From Symbiodinium natans (Eukaryota; Sar; Dinophyceae; Suessiales; Symbiodiniaceae), in the NCBI GenBank assembly GCA_905221605.1, contig CAJNDS010000226.1, positions 1-64,000 on the forward strand: a stretch of 64,000 nucleotides of DNA. Direction: 5' to 3'. The notes below the pieces were generated by a model that had not been told where the DNA came from, ran no database searches, and saw nothing but the letters and a program-made list of their open reading frames with translations. Within the stretch, counting starts at the first letter, position 1, and every line of letters starts with the position of its first letter. Shown piece by piece: positions 48,477 through 58,499 of the stretch. The position numbers were made by a program, and so were the translations under genes.

Positions 48477-48932
48477 TCAGCAGTGTGCGGTCGCCGACCG
48501 GGTCGCGACGACTTTTCCTGCGGCGACCGTAAACTTGTGTCCGCATTTCCGTCGATTGTCGATGCATCCGTCTCGCGTGGTAGACTCGACCTTTGCCTTG
48601 CACTGTGGGCACTCATACCAGAAGTGTGCGGTCGCCGACTGTGTCGCGACGACTTTTCCTGCGGCGACCCTAAACTGGTGTCCGCATTTCCGTCGATTGT
48701 CGATGCATCCGTCTCGCGTGGTAGACTCCACCCTTGCCTTGCACTGTGGGCACTCATACCAGAAGTGTGCGGTCGCCGACTGGGTCGCGACGACTTTTCC
48801 TGCGGCGACCCTAAACTGGTGTCCGCATTTCCGTCGATTGTCGATGCATCCGTCTCGCGTGGTAGACTCGACCCTTGCCTTGCACTGCGGGCACTCATAC
48901 GAGAAGTGTGCGGCCCCAGGCCTTAAGGTCAT
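48477..48932 (-). CDS. Zinc-ribbon-like protein of three tandem 47-residue repeats
   Basis: The 151-residue frame is three nearly identical repeats. Each has YECPQCKARVESTTRDGC, then IDNRRKCGHQF and VAAGKVVAT. Four Cys per repeat, spaced CxxC-11-C-6-C with His after the last, fit one zinc site. Similar CPxC..G.I..R..CG..F.V..G repeats are common in dinoflagellate proteins of unknown role. At DNA level the 141-bp units are almost identical, so the duplication is recent or homogenised. The start ATG is within an AAG|GCC context that could instead be a splice acceptor, so this may be one exon of a longer gene. The frame ends in TGA directly beside the CCATGG minisatellite. Confidence 0.75.
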   Translation of the reverse strand: MTLRPGAAHFSYECPQCKARVESTTRDGCIDNRRKCGHQFRVAAGKVVATQSATAHFWYECPQCKARVESTTRDGCIDNRRKCGHQFRVAAGKVVATQSATAHFWYECPQCKAKVESTTRDGCIDNRRKCGHKFTVAAGKVVATRSATAHC

Positions 48933-49360
48933 AACCCGTAACTCTAGAGTTCTGTTGGGGGGGGGGGGCTACCTCACTAAACGAACGCACTCAAGATGGA
49001 GAAGCAGATGCCCCACGCTACCAAGCTTCAGGGTTTCGGGCTTTAGGGTCCAAACCCGGAATCCAATCTTGGGCAGGGTTCAACCTAAACTAGACCGTCA
49101 GCCCTACCGCACCCCCCCTCAAACCTGGACCCTATACCCAAAGATCTGATCCTGGCCCGTGAAACCTGTTCCTCGGGTTGAGCCTGCGTCAAGCGCGAGG
49201 CGCGTCCCCAAACTCAACCTAACACTCCCTCCTCCCCAGCCAAAACGCCCTAGACCTCGAACCCAACAGTCCTACTAAGTTTTGGACTCCCCCCGTTTAA
49301 GTTTGAACCCGAAACCCTTTTTAACCGTGGGCCCCAAACCCTCAACCCTAACTGAAACAC

Positions 49361-49462
49361 GCGATTCGTCCCAGGCACCTCGGCCCCGAGCCCGCGCGAG
49401 GACGAAGCCCCAGCTACGGCTGCGGAGCTCCCAGGGGTGGTTTCGGATCCCATGCAAAAACC
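49361..49462 (-). CDS. Candidate exon; acceptor in telomere-like tract
   Basis: This 102-nt exon starts after GGGTTTAG|GG and ends at CGC|GTGTTT. It reads FLHGIRNHPWELRSRSWGFV, then a basic stretch ending AWDESR. A + strand reading here is also open (EDEAPATAAELPGVVSD), so the strand is not certain. Confidence 0.4.
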
Positions 49463-49826
49463 CTAAACCCTAAACCCTAAACCCTAAACCCTACTTCCCA
49501 AACCCTAAACCCTAAACCTTAAACCCTATGTTGGACGGCTTGGGCGTGGGCAAACCGACCCTTTGGCGCGTATCATATGTAATAGATATAGTTTACAATA
49601 TGCAATATGATAGATCATATAATACAATATATATCTATATATCACATATAATACATAGCATCTAGTATGCAGTATCTACTATATAGTATATCGTATGTCG
49701 TATATAGATTTTGTAAGTTATAGTATATATATCTATATAAACATATATTACATATTGCATATTTATATACATATGTTACATATTGCATCTTGCGTGCCGG
49801 AACCCCCCCCCCCCCCCCCCCCCCCC
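49463..49826. repeat. Telomere-like tract, AT-rich block and C24 run
   Basis: CCCTAAA units run at 49,463-49,526, followed at 49,568-49,795 by an AT-rich block of ATATAT/CATAT words and a C24 run at 49,803-49,826. Two further C runs lie at 49,852-49,866 and about 50,058-50,072. Confidence 0.9.
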
Positions 49827-50307
49827 TTCCCAGCCAAGTACACCGACTTTTTCCCCCCCCCCCCCCTTTCCAATAGATACGCTAACCCCCCCCTCCCGGA
49901 AAGCACGCCGCTAAGCCGATACGCCGCTTCCCCTCCTTCCCCGGAAATTGTACGCCGTTCGCCCCCCAAAGCCTCTGGGAAATATGCCCATGCGCCGATA
50001 AGCCGTTCTCCTCCCCCCCCCTGCCTTCCCCTCGAAATACACCAATACGCCGAGTCCCCCCCCCCCCCCCCCGAAATACGCCGATACGCGACCCCTGCGG
50101 GGGCTTCCATCAGCAAGATTCCACGAGGAACAGGCGCAGGGAATACACAAGCACCCCTGACACCCGAAGCCGTCCAAAGCGCAAGCCCGGACGGCCTCGT
50201 GTTCACGTGACATCCTGCCGACGGAACCCTGCAGACCCCCCTCCACCCTGCCCCCTAGCCCTGGACCCTACACCCCGCACCGTCCGCCCGGCTGTGCTTC
50301 CCCTGTT

Positions 50308-50472
50308 GGGGGTCGGCGGCACTGGCGGTAGCCATTAAATCGGGCAGCGCGAGGTCCCCAAAGGACCGAGCAAATGCGGACCTTTTAGCCCGGGTCGTCC
50401 CGGGAATAGCCTTGCTGGCCTCTGGCCTTCTGCGAAGCAGAATTAGGCCGGACGCCAGTGCCGCCGACCCCC
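50308..50472. mobile_element. MITE-like 165-bp element with perfect 20-bp inverted ends
   Basis: GGGGGTCGGCGGCACTGGCG (50,308-50,327) is the exact reverse complement of 50,453-50,472. The interior of about 125 bp has no open frame of note. I found no clear target-site duplication (flanks TGTT and GCGT). The left 26 bases occur again at 28,702. The inverted repeat could alternatively be a stable hairpin; a mobile origin is inferred from the second copy. Confidence 0.6.
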
Positions 50473-50914
50473 GCGTGCCGCCGGTGAACGGTTTTTTTTT
50501 CGTGGTTTTTTGCGTCGCCACGGAGGCCCCCAGAGGGCGCGCATCATGAGCATCAGCGGGTCCAGCCCGGGACCCCCAGGCGCGCATCAGGAGCATCAGC
50601 GGCTCCCGGGGCGGGACCGCGGGGGGCATCATGCTCCTGATGCCCCCCAAAGGGCGGGCATAAGCGACGTGTCTAAGCCCGGGGCTAGGAAAAAGGGTAG
50701 TTTAGGGGCCTTATAAAGTGCTTAGAAACGTTAAGGGAGTCTCGGAGCCTCAAACGCTTAGAGATTTGAAGGGAGTTTAGGCGGCCTGAAAATGCTTAGA
50801 AACTTAATGCTTAGAGATTTTAAGGGAGTTTAGGGGCCTCAACATGCTTAGAAACTGCTCGCCCCGGGCTTCTGCGTGCGCTGCCCGCCCATGGGCGCAG
50901 CCCCTTAAAATATA

Positions 50915-50951
<37 letters not shown>

Positions 50952-51787
50952 TTATTTTTTCTAGGATATTCACATATTTGTATATTCATATGTTGATTTC
51001 TTCTGCGTGGCCTACAAATTTAACTCCTGAGTGATCTTCCCCGACACGCAAGCCAGGCCCAAGCTCGACACCCCGAATCTCCTATACCCCCCAGCACCCC
51101 CAAATCTCAAGTCCAGCCCAATGGGTTTTAGTTTGCAGTTCTGGGATTCGGGATTTGAGGGTTGCAAGTTCAGAGCCTCACTTCACATCAGATCAGTCTT
51201 GTGCTAGCTAGGACCAGAAAGCTTAAACGAGAACCTTTACGAGACCAGCCCCGCATGGCATCAATGGACGAGGGTTACTCCAAGGCCCCAAAATCACAAG
51301 AAGCCGCAGCTCCCCAAAAACCTGGGGCGACAGCCACACGCAAAGATGCAAAGCAAAGGTGGCTCCCAAAACCGCTCAAAAACCGCTCAACAACCGCTCA
51401 AAAAACCGCTCAGAGCCCCCACCCCCGCACAGCTGCCGGCCAGTCTCCGATGACTTTGATCCAACCGCCGTCTCCGCCCCACCTGCCACTGGCAAGGCGT
51501 AAGGTTTTGGGGTTCATTAGAAAACCCGTACTCAACCCCGAGCTCTGACTATTAAGGCCCACTTAGCCAAGAAAGCAGGGAGAGCCAGAGCAGTTTGCGC
51601 GCCAACCCAAGGCTTCGCCAGCTTAAGGGGGCATTGTGGGCAGCGGAGAGTTCCCATTGCCCCCAGCACGAACACATGACATGTTCGACGGCGCTTGGCT
51701 CTCGAAACGCCTCAGAGAACCATGCTCGCAGAGCCCTCTGCAAAGCTGGCCTGGTCGTCTGGCTCGCGAAGGCCATTGGGTTTGCAC

Positions 51788-52845
51788 CTGAAGGTGGACG
51801 TAGTGATCCCCTTCAATCCAAGAGCCTGTCACAGCTCCTGACAATCCGAGGATAACGCCCTCCCTACCAGCTCAAGAAGCCACGTCATGGACGGCCAAAG
51901 GATTCAAGCTTTGATGCGGAAGATCTTGTGCCGCTGGGCGTCCGATGCTCACTTCGCATTCATGATGGTACTCGTTCTGGTTGACATTCCGACCCTCGGC
52001 AGGAAATTGGTTTGCTCGTGGTTTTGGGAGAGGTTTTGAGTCTGCTCATGAGGCCCTGAGCCCTTAGCCCTTTTCAGGTCCAGCCCTCACGACACTGGCC
52101 TCCGGAGTTTCAGGGAATAATTCTAAATAAGTTTCGTGACACTTCCGGGAGATCCAGTATGGGGGGGGGGTTTCTGTCGATGAGGCGTACGTAATATGGA
52201 GCTCCTACCATGAGGATTACTCATGATCGCATTGTGGGGTGCATACGGGGCCCAACCCCCCTGCGGCCGCCTCCCAAAACCCACCGAAGGAGATGCCCTC
52301 TGGGTGCTTTAACTTACTTCTCCAATAACCAAGGGGAAAAAAGTTTAAACTTTAATATTTCTACTAAATAAGGAAACCCAAAAAGTTTAAAGTTCACCTA
52401 AAGGCGAAGTAAGTTAACAGCCCTTCCAAAAGTCTAAACTTTAAACCCCCTTTGAGGAAGCAAGGGAAGGCCCCCAAGAATGCACAGTGTCCCGTCAGAA
52501 GCTCTCAACCCCACCGAAGCCTGTGGGTTCAGGGCGCCAAGGGGTTTTAGGGCTTAAGGTTCTTTCAGGGTTGAGATTTAGGATGCAGGGTTTCGGGCGT
52601 AAGAGCCAGAGCACGGTAGTGCTCGCGCTGACGGTTACGGAGGCTCCTGGAGGTCGAGCGGAAATTAGAAGTATAGGACCTAACAGACTCCATAGCTTGA
52701 TAAGATTGCTTTTCCCACTGGTGAAATGTTTTGTGGAGAAGACATCATGGTGGGATCCTTGATCAACATCTTCAAAGTATTCCTCAACTGCGAGGATTCT
52801 GATCGCCTCCTGCTGCAACCGCACGTACGGCTCTGGAGTTGATCC
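51788..52845 (-). CDS. Unrecognised gene, partial: three exons
   Basis: Exons flanked by AG|G acceptors read like protein. From 52,845 to about 52,740 one reads EPYVRLQQEAIRILAVEEYF, then EDVDQGSHHD. From 51,994 to 51,872 another reads GRNVNQNEYHHECEVSIGRP and ends at a TGA. From 51,837 to 51,788 a third reads AVTGSWIEGDHYVHLQ before CAG|GTGCAA. The second has a stop while the third follows it, so they are either two genes or alternative exons. No domain is recognised; the first exon has a faint histone-fold flavour (amphipathic helix) that I would not rely on. Confidence 0.45.
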
Positions 52846-53719
52846 CTGTTAAAGTGCAAGGGGAACATCCAAGGTGACCATGGTATATTGACACAGGTTT
52901 TATATTTCTGTTATTGCTGAGTGTATATAAGGTTCCTTTTTTAATTTTGGTGAGTGTATGTACCTGGTGTCCTTTTGGGGGTACAGGAAGTATATACCCT
53001 ACTTCATATGCAGAGCAAACCGATGGGCATCAAGTCTTGGGAGGAGTGCTCGGTGTTGCAAGACGCTGGGTGCTCTTTTATAAATCGTTGATACTGCTGT
53101 GCACATCTTCGAACAGGCTTCCCTGCAAGAGGCTTCTGACATGCCCAGCATGTCCAAAGCGGTTCACCATAAAGAAAAAGAAAAGTCCTAGGAGAGCCTG
53201 GACTATGGAGGTGTCGAAAGCACAGGAACATGTAACTAGACGGCAGTGTTCGGTCCCTCAAGCTCCCGTGTATACACGCGCTGTATGGGGATGTGGGCCT
53301 CCTGGAGTTGGCGCGGTGTTGTTTGGGGCATTTTTTGTTCAGCGTGTCTTTGTAGGTCCCATGTGTTGGGGAATAATATGCTCGGGGCCACGTGTAATAG
53401 CTGTGATGATTGTTTGCTAACCCTCCGATGCGCCCCACGACACTTCACAGGAAGAGGCATTTTGCGGGGGCCGAAGGCTTCGCTGACTAGCGTCACAGAT
53501 TGTATTCCTACACGATGCTGTGCTTGTTGGCTTGCGCAATCATTGGCTCGCACAGTTGCATTCAAAAAATCGCGGCTTTTCTTTCGTTTTGCTGTGAAAT
53601 CTGCGTCCCCTAATGCAGTTCTCCGGCCTTTTGTACTTTCATTTTGTTTGCTGTGCAGTCGGTCACGTGTCAGAGCACCACAAAAAAGAGTGTCCACTCA
53701 GGGTGCGTCTGGCTTGCTG

Positions 53720-53990
53720 CGGTCGCTCGCCCGGGACTCACTACCGCCTCCTCGACCGGGCTGGGTTTAAACATAGTCGCAGCGGGCGACCACAAAGCAC
53801 AAAAAACACATTTACATCCAGCACGCGACCGACAGCAACACATGAAAACAACGACTTTCCACACAGGGCCCACTTTTTGTTTGCTGATGTCTCACTAACT
53901 TCCACCTCCTTGGCCATGCTGGGTTTATACATATTCTCAGCACGCGACCACACAGCAAAAAACACAGCTTCCCCCAACGCCGAACCGTCC
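53720..53990. repeat. Diverged tandem pair, ~170 bp apart
   Basis: CTCACTACCGCCTCCTCGAC, GGGCTGGGTTTAAACATAGT and GCGACCACAAAGCACAAAAA recur as CTCACTAACTTCCACCTCCT, TGCTGGGTTTATACATATTC and GCGACCACACAGCAAAAAAC. I see no supported gene from 52,850 to 54,000. Confidence 0.7.
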
Positions 53991-54003
53991 CCGTTCTGAG
54001 CAC

Positions 54004-54379
54004 ATACTGCCGGCCCAGCTGCATTCCTACTTGATGTGGCGACGTCACTAGCATTCTAGAACAAGGTTCAGCCGCATTTTGGAAAACCTAAACCCTAAAC
54101 CCTCAAATCCGAAAACCCGAAAGCCTGGCTCCTGTTGCATCTTGGAAGGAATCGTTGCCCTTACGGATCGCCACCCAGCCAATGACCTCCTCGCTGTCGA
54201 CCTGAGATCTCCAGCAAGGCCCGTGTAAACCCTCCGAAACATCTGCGAAGTAAGATCACACCGTATTCCCGAAGCCATGAAGAAGCCAAGGGCCGAAGGC
54301 TGTTCTAGCGACATTCCTTCCGTCTGATTCTTGGCTTGCAACATCAATCTCAAGGACTTCCTCTAACTCTTGGAAACAC
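54004..54379 (-). CDS. Unrecognised gene, three consecutive exons
   Basis: Exons 54379-54262, 54201-54142 and 54087-54004 join in phase. They read CFQELEEVLEIDVASQESDG, then NVARTAFGPWLLHGFGNT, then VDSEEVIGWVAIRKGNDSFQ, then VFQNAAEPCSRMLVTSPHQV and GMQLGRQY. Donors are GT, GA and GT; acceptors are AG|G. The introns are only 60 and 54 nt. The second consists largely of heptamer repeat (54,088-54,104), and its TTTAG is the acceptor. No family is recognised. Both ends continue beyond what I could follow. Confidence 0.55.
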
Positions 54380-55029
54380 CTTGAACTCGCTTGGTAGCAT
54401 ATCAACAGGATTTGAGGGACAGTTGAGGTCGGGGGGCCCGAGAGGTTTGTCAGCGGCTTGGAAGTGTTGGGTCTGTGACAGAAGGAGAAAGCGAACACAG
54501 GCGAACACAGAGTCGATTTCTGTGTTCATCATAGGTCTGTAACCGATGACACTGATTTCCATGTGGTGCAGAATTCAACCTTCAGATCATCTCGCTCTCT
54601 CCTCAGCAAGGACCGTTCTTGATAGCAGAAACCCTTTCTCAAGGTGGCACCTGTCACGGTGGCGCTTCTTGACTGCTGCTATTCCAAGAGGCGTCTAAAG
54701 CAGAGCAGGATCCGGCCCCCCCTCCCCTCCCTGGCACCCCCCCCCCCCCCTCATTTGCTTCTCTGGGGGACCCCTGCCAGGACCCCCCTCTTCGGACTCG
54801 AAACCCTCCCTCTGACCTTGCACCCCTGAAGGGACCCTCCCTGACACAACCCCTAAAGCCCCTGCCACCCTGCCAGACTTTGAAAGGGTTTCTTGGGCCT
54901 TGGGCCCGGCTGCCGAGACGGGGCGCGCAAGGGCTTACAACCATTTCTGTGAGGCACAAAAAGACCCAAACCCCATACTTACTACTTACCCAACCCGACA
55001 TCCCAAACCCCCTCCCGCAAACCACCTAT

Positions 55030-55170
55030 AGACCCTTGACCCAAACCCTGCATCCTTAGATCCTGAACCCTCAGACCCTGAGCCCTTAGACCCTTAGACC
55101 CTTAGACCCTTAGACCCTCACACCCTCAGACCCTCAGACCCTAAACCCTTAGACCCTCAAACCCCCCCCC
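55030..55170 (-). repeat. Variant telomere-like tract (GGGTCTA/GGGTCTG)
   Basis: CCCTTAGA, CCCTCAGA and CCCTGAGA units (+ strand) run for about 130 bp. In - sense this is GGGTCTAA, a drifted heptamer/octamer, directly downstream of the donor of the exon at 55,184-55,242. Confidence 0.85.
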
Positions 55171-55183
55171 TGTGGGCCCAGGC

Positions 55184-55242
55184 ATGCCGAGCAGACCACC
55201 ACCCCGTCTCAGCAAGCTCCAGAGAAACCTGGAGTCTTGGGC
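55184..55242 (-). CDS. Candidate exon after a CCCTAAA-sense tract
   Basis: The 59-nt exon reads PRLQVSLELAETGWWSARH, with acceptor CCCCTAAG|GC and a GC donor. The tract at 55,243-55,302 lies immediately upstream in CCCTAAA sense. Confidence 0.45.
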
Positions 55243-55302
55243 CTTAGGGGTTTAGGGTTTAGGGTTTAGGGTTTAGGGTTTAGGGTTTAGGGTTTAGGGT
55301 AG
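55243..55302 (+). repeat. Telomere-like (GGGTTTA)n tract
   Basis: About eight near-perfect GGGTTTA units lie on the + strand. Confidence 0.95.
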
Positions 55303-55606
55303 GGGTTTAGGATTTTGGGTTTGTTACATAGTCCCTTGAAGGTGGGATGTGAGCCTTAAGGCCTTCGGGCCCATGTAGGGCATGGAGAGTTTGAAGAACG
55401 CTGAGGGTTTGAAAAGGTTGAGGCATTGCGGTTTGATGGGTTTAGGGCTTGGGGGCTTAGGTCGTTGTTTCGACCTGCAGGACTTCAGGGCTCCATAGTT
55501 TTTTTAGCAGGCCTTTCTCTGGAAGCACAGGCTGTTGCCCAGGCTGCTTCTTCAACAAAACCTCCGCAGACCCCCCCTCAACCCAGCCAAAGCCCCCAAA
55601 ACCTAC

Positions 55607-55744
55607 CTAGCCTGCTCCCACTCCTCCTGGGATGACGCTGCCCTCATGGCGTGCGTGGCACCCGAGTCCACTAAGGCTAACAACTCCCCACCATCCCCAA
55701 CCTCTAAAGATTGCACGTGCAGCACGGACGTTTCGGGGGAGCTC
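55607..55744 (-). CDS. Retrotransposon-type aspartic protease exon
   Basis: The reading LLALVDSGATHAMRAA holds the D-S-G-A-T-H signature of retropepsins in Ty1/copia-like Gag-Pol proteins; these cleave the polyprotein. It continues SSQEEWEQA and then stops being open at AG|GTAGGT, a good splice donor. The acceptor is probably CTAG|GAGC. No reverse transcriptase, integrase or LTR was seen beside it, so it is a fragment of an element, or a host gene that captured the protease. Dinoflagellate genomes hold many such DSGATH/DGGATH proteins. Confidence 0.6.
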   Translation of the reverse strand, partial: ELPRNVRAARAIFRGWGWWGVVSLSGLGCHARHEGSVIPGGVGAG

Positions 55745-56108
55745 CTAGCTGGCTTTTCCTCACCCAAACCAAGGACTGCCAGGCGCTTGAGGGATGCATT
55801 GGGATGGGTTTGGGACGTACTGTTTGACGGTTGCGCTTCACTCGTGCCCGGGCCCAAGCCTTAAACTTTCTTAAATGCCCACTCCCCTGCGCACTGGTGG
55901 CCAATGAAAAACATACCGAAGAATCCCACAGGCAGTCCAGCAACAAAACACGCCAGAACCCTATCCCTCTACTCCCCAAAAGTCCCCCCAAATCTCCAAA
56001 AGTCCCTCCCCCCGAACTCATAATTCTACTCAAGGAGGAACTCTCTTCAAAAAAGCCTAAGGCACAAAAGAGCGACCGTTCCAGGTTTTCCGGTGTTCAA
56101 AACATTCT

Positions 56109-58006
56109 TTAGGCCCGCACCCAAGCATCTTCTTCGTTTACGGAGTTGACCGCGACCTCGGGGAAGGAATCCGGGTTCCCTCATTCTCGACGAAGAAGCG
56201 TATAAGTTGGTCTTGGGTAGAGACCTTGAGGTGTGGAGTTTGGGGGGTTTAAGGATGCTTAGGAGTGGCTTATATGTTTTGGGCGTCCAGTTGCTTAGAG
56301 TTTGGTGGTTTAGAGGTAGTTGGGCCTTTTGGTTTCGTGATGAGCCATACCGAAGGAGTCGTAAAAGACACTTGTTCCGATGGATCCTTTCGAGATTCTG
56401 CGACGGGAGTATTGCCGAAAACGAGTCTTGGGAAGGTTTTGTGGTCTCCAGATGATGGAGGTCTCGAACTGGGGAAGGTTTTGTGGGCTCTTTAGTAGCT
56501 TTAGTTTCTGGAGGTCCCACACGAGGTAAGCCAAGATCTTGAAGCTCTTATGTGTGACCGGACCCTTACATGCAGCTGACCCCGCAAAGGGGGCCGGAAA
56601 AATCCTGTTCGTGTTCCAGTGCCAAATCCTTGGCATATCGGGTAGCCCTAAACCCTAAACCCTGAACCTTGAACCCTAAACCCTAAACCCTAAAATCTTC
56701 TGCCGGTGCTAGGGAGTGGCCGTCATCCAAGGTTGCGAATTCGCTGCTGGCAGGCCGAACTCATTGTTGGTCGTCTGAATGGTCGTCAGGAAAGCTGGGG
56801 CTTCCTTAGAGGGTTTAGGGTTTAGGGTTTAGGGTTTAGGGTTTAGGGTTTAGGGTTTAGGGTTTAGGGTTTAGGGTTTAGGGTTTAGGGTTTAGGGTTT
56901 AGGGTGTTTGAGCAATGAGGCGGGCTTTCCCGGCTCTGAGGCTGTGATTCGGGAGAAATCCACAGTTCTCGTGGACCCAGGGCTGCCGACGCAAAATCAC
57001 CCGATTACCAAGACTGCGCCAGTGTAGACCACAGACAGTGAAAGAACAACATATCTATCTATCTATATATATATATATATATAATGTACAATATACAATA
57101 TATACTATCACCGCTCAAGGAATAGCGTCCGCTCATCCCTCGACTTTGCGCGCAGTTCGTGGACGCTTCGCGCGCGACTCGCACGCCACACGCAGCTCAA
57201 TCTTACACACGTTTAATTTGGACGTAGAACCCCTCGTGTGGGCACACGGTTTGTAGAATCAGAACACGAGTCGGGGGGCGATGACTATGGTCCATGACAC
57301 CATGACCTCCGGAGTCAAGTTAGCATCTTCGAAACTTCAGCTGACAAGTTTCAGGAAAAGCTTGCGTGAAGCTCAACTTCTTCCAGCCCGTCGTTTGGCC
57401 TCGGTGCAGGGCAGCTCTAACAGAGAAGCGCCTGGTTCGATTTCACAGAACGTGAAGCCCTCATCTCCCCCAAGCCCGCCCGCAATTTCCCGCACTTCCC
57501 TGTCTCATCCATGCGGCTGTTGTCTTTGCATCTGCTGCCCTGCCTCGGCTTAGGCCACGCTTGGCCCCAGCTTTGTACCGGGGTTTTCAGGGTTTAAAAC
57601 CCTCCCAAATGCCATCTCTGCGGTTTCCCTGAGACAAGTCCACGTCCCATCGGGCCCCCAAGCAGCTCTCTACGGCCCCTGAGATCTCGACTTCCTCCCA
57701 ACAGTCTGGACTACACTTACTGAGTTGCTGAGTTCAAAAGCCCCGCAAAAAGTGTAAGCTACTAAGCTGAAAGGGTACCAGGGGCAAAATCTTGGCGTGC
57801 CCCTGCGGCGCGACATTGGGAATGGCGATTCTGACTTGGAGAGTGGAACATCAGCCTCCGCCCTTGAACCCGAAACCCTAAACCATACAGCAACCCCCTT
57901 ACCCCGAATGCCAAACCCCAAGCTCTGAACTCGCCCTCAGCACCTTGGACTGCCTCAAAGTGGTCTCGGCCATGGCCAGCTGTCGCTGGGCCATCCAGCC
58001 ACGGCC
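56109..58006 (-). CDS. Unrecognised protein, eight phase-consistent exons
   Basis: Exons 58006-57944, 57855-57812, 57499-57384, 57306-57209, 56804-56725, 56647-56570, 56386-56346 and 56179-56109 (stop TAA) join without a phase break. Segments include WMAQRQLAMAETTLRQSK, EVREIAGGLGGDEGFTFCEI, TRVLILQTVCPHEGFYVQIK, FLTTIQTTNNEFGLPAANSQ, YAKDLALEHEQDFSGPLCGV and a terminal NSVNEEDAWVRA. Donors are GT, GC, GA, GT, GA, GT, GC; all acceptors are AG|G. The 5' end is not reached; the Cys-rich exon at 58.4 kb may belong to it. I recognise no family. Two of its introns are built on telomere-like heptamers. Confidence 0.7.
56648..56694 (-). repeat. Telomere-like tract making up most of a 77-nt intron
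   Basis: In - sense the intron 56724-56648 starts GACGGCC and then consists of TTTAGGG-type units to its last base, TTTAG|G. Confidence 0.85.
56811..56904 (+). repeat. Perfect (GGGTTTA)13 telomere-like tract
   Basis: About 13.4 uninterrupted heptamers make this the longest pure tract in the window. It lies in the intron 57208-56805 of the - strand gene, in CCCTAAA sense, ending CCCTCTAAG|G at the acceptor of exon 56804. Confidence 0.97.
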
Positions 58007-58402
58007 CTATAAGGAACAAAAATCAGTGCAGAGATGAACGTGTCGTTCCGCCAGCTGCGTGGGCAAACCCTCCACCCTAAACCCCAAACCCGGGCCCCCT
58101 GCCCCCCCCCCCCCCAAAAAAAAAAGAATACACGCTCATGCCGCAGCCCCCCGAAACTTGTGCAAACCGGCTCTTCAGGTCCGCTCGGAAGCCGCGCGGC
58201 ATAAACTTCTTGAGGGAGATCGTCCCTGCATCAATCCAGACCGAGTTGGCACCTTCGGGTTTCGGAGAGTTCAGCTAGGGTTGAGGGGAGGCGGCTTGGG
58301 GGAGGAAATTGTTCTACTTCCGAAGGGCTTGGGGGGTCAGGGTTTATGGTTTGGGGTGACAATTGAGTGCTCCAAGCACTGGGGGCCTGTTGGCACCTCA
58401 TG

Positions 58403-58485
58403 TGCCCTCGGGCTTCTGCTGACCCAGTTCCCCCATGCGCACATCTCATGCTCTGACGCACAGCAGAAGTTGCACAGGTCGTAAC
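58403..58485 (-). CDS. Cys-rich exon, unrecognised
   Basis: After GTGTAG|G the frame reads YDLCNFCCASEHEMCAWGNW, then VSRSPR before a GC donor. Cysteines and a His are spaced as in small metal-binding modules, but no family is clear. It lies upstream of, and in the same direction as, the eight-exon gene. Confidence 0.45.
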
Positions 58486-58499
58486 CTACACTGTTCATT

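Noticed and set aside
56811-56904. True chromosome end
   Set aside because: The tract is internal, flanked by gene sequence on both sides and one of many short interstitial tracts in both orientations.
56754-57027. A + strand two-exon gene using the (GGGTTTA)13 tract as its intron end
   Set aside because: The + reading is open and protein-like, but the - strand exons 56804-56725 and neighbours join in phase over eight exons, so the + reading is most likely the antisense shadow.
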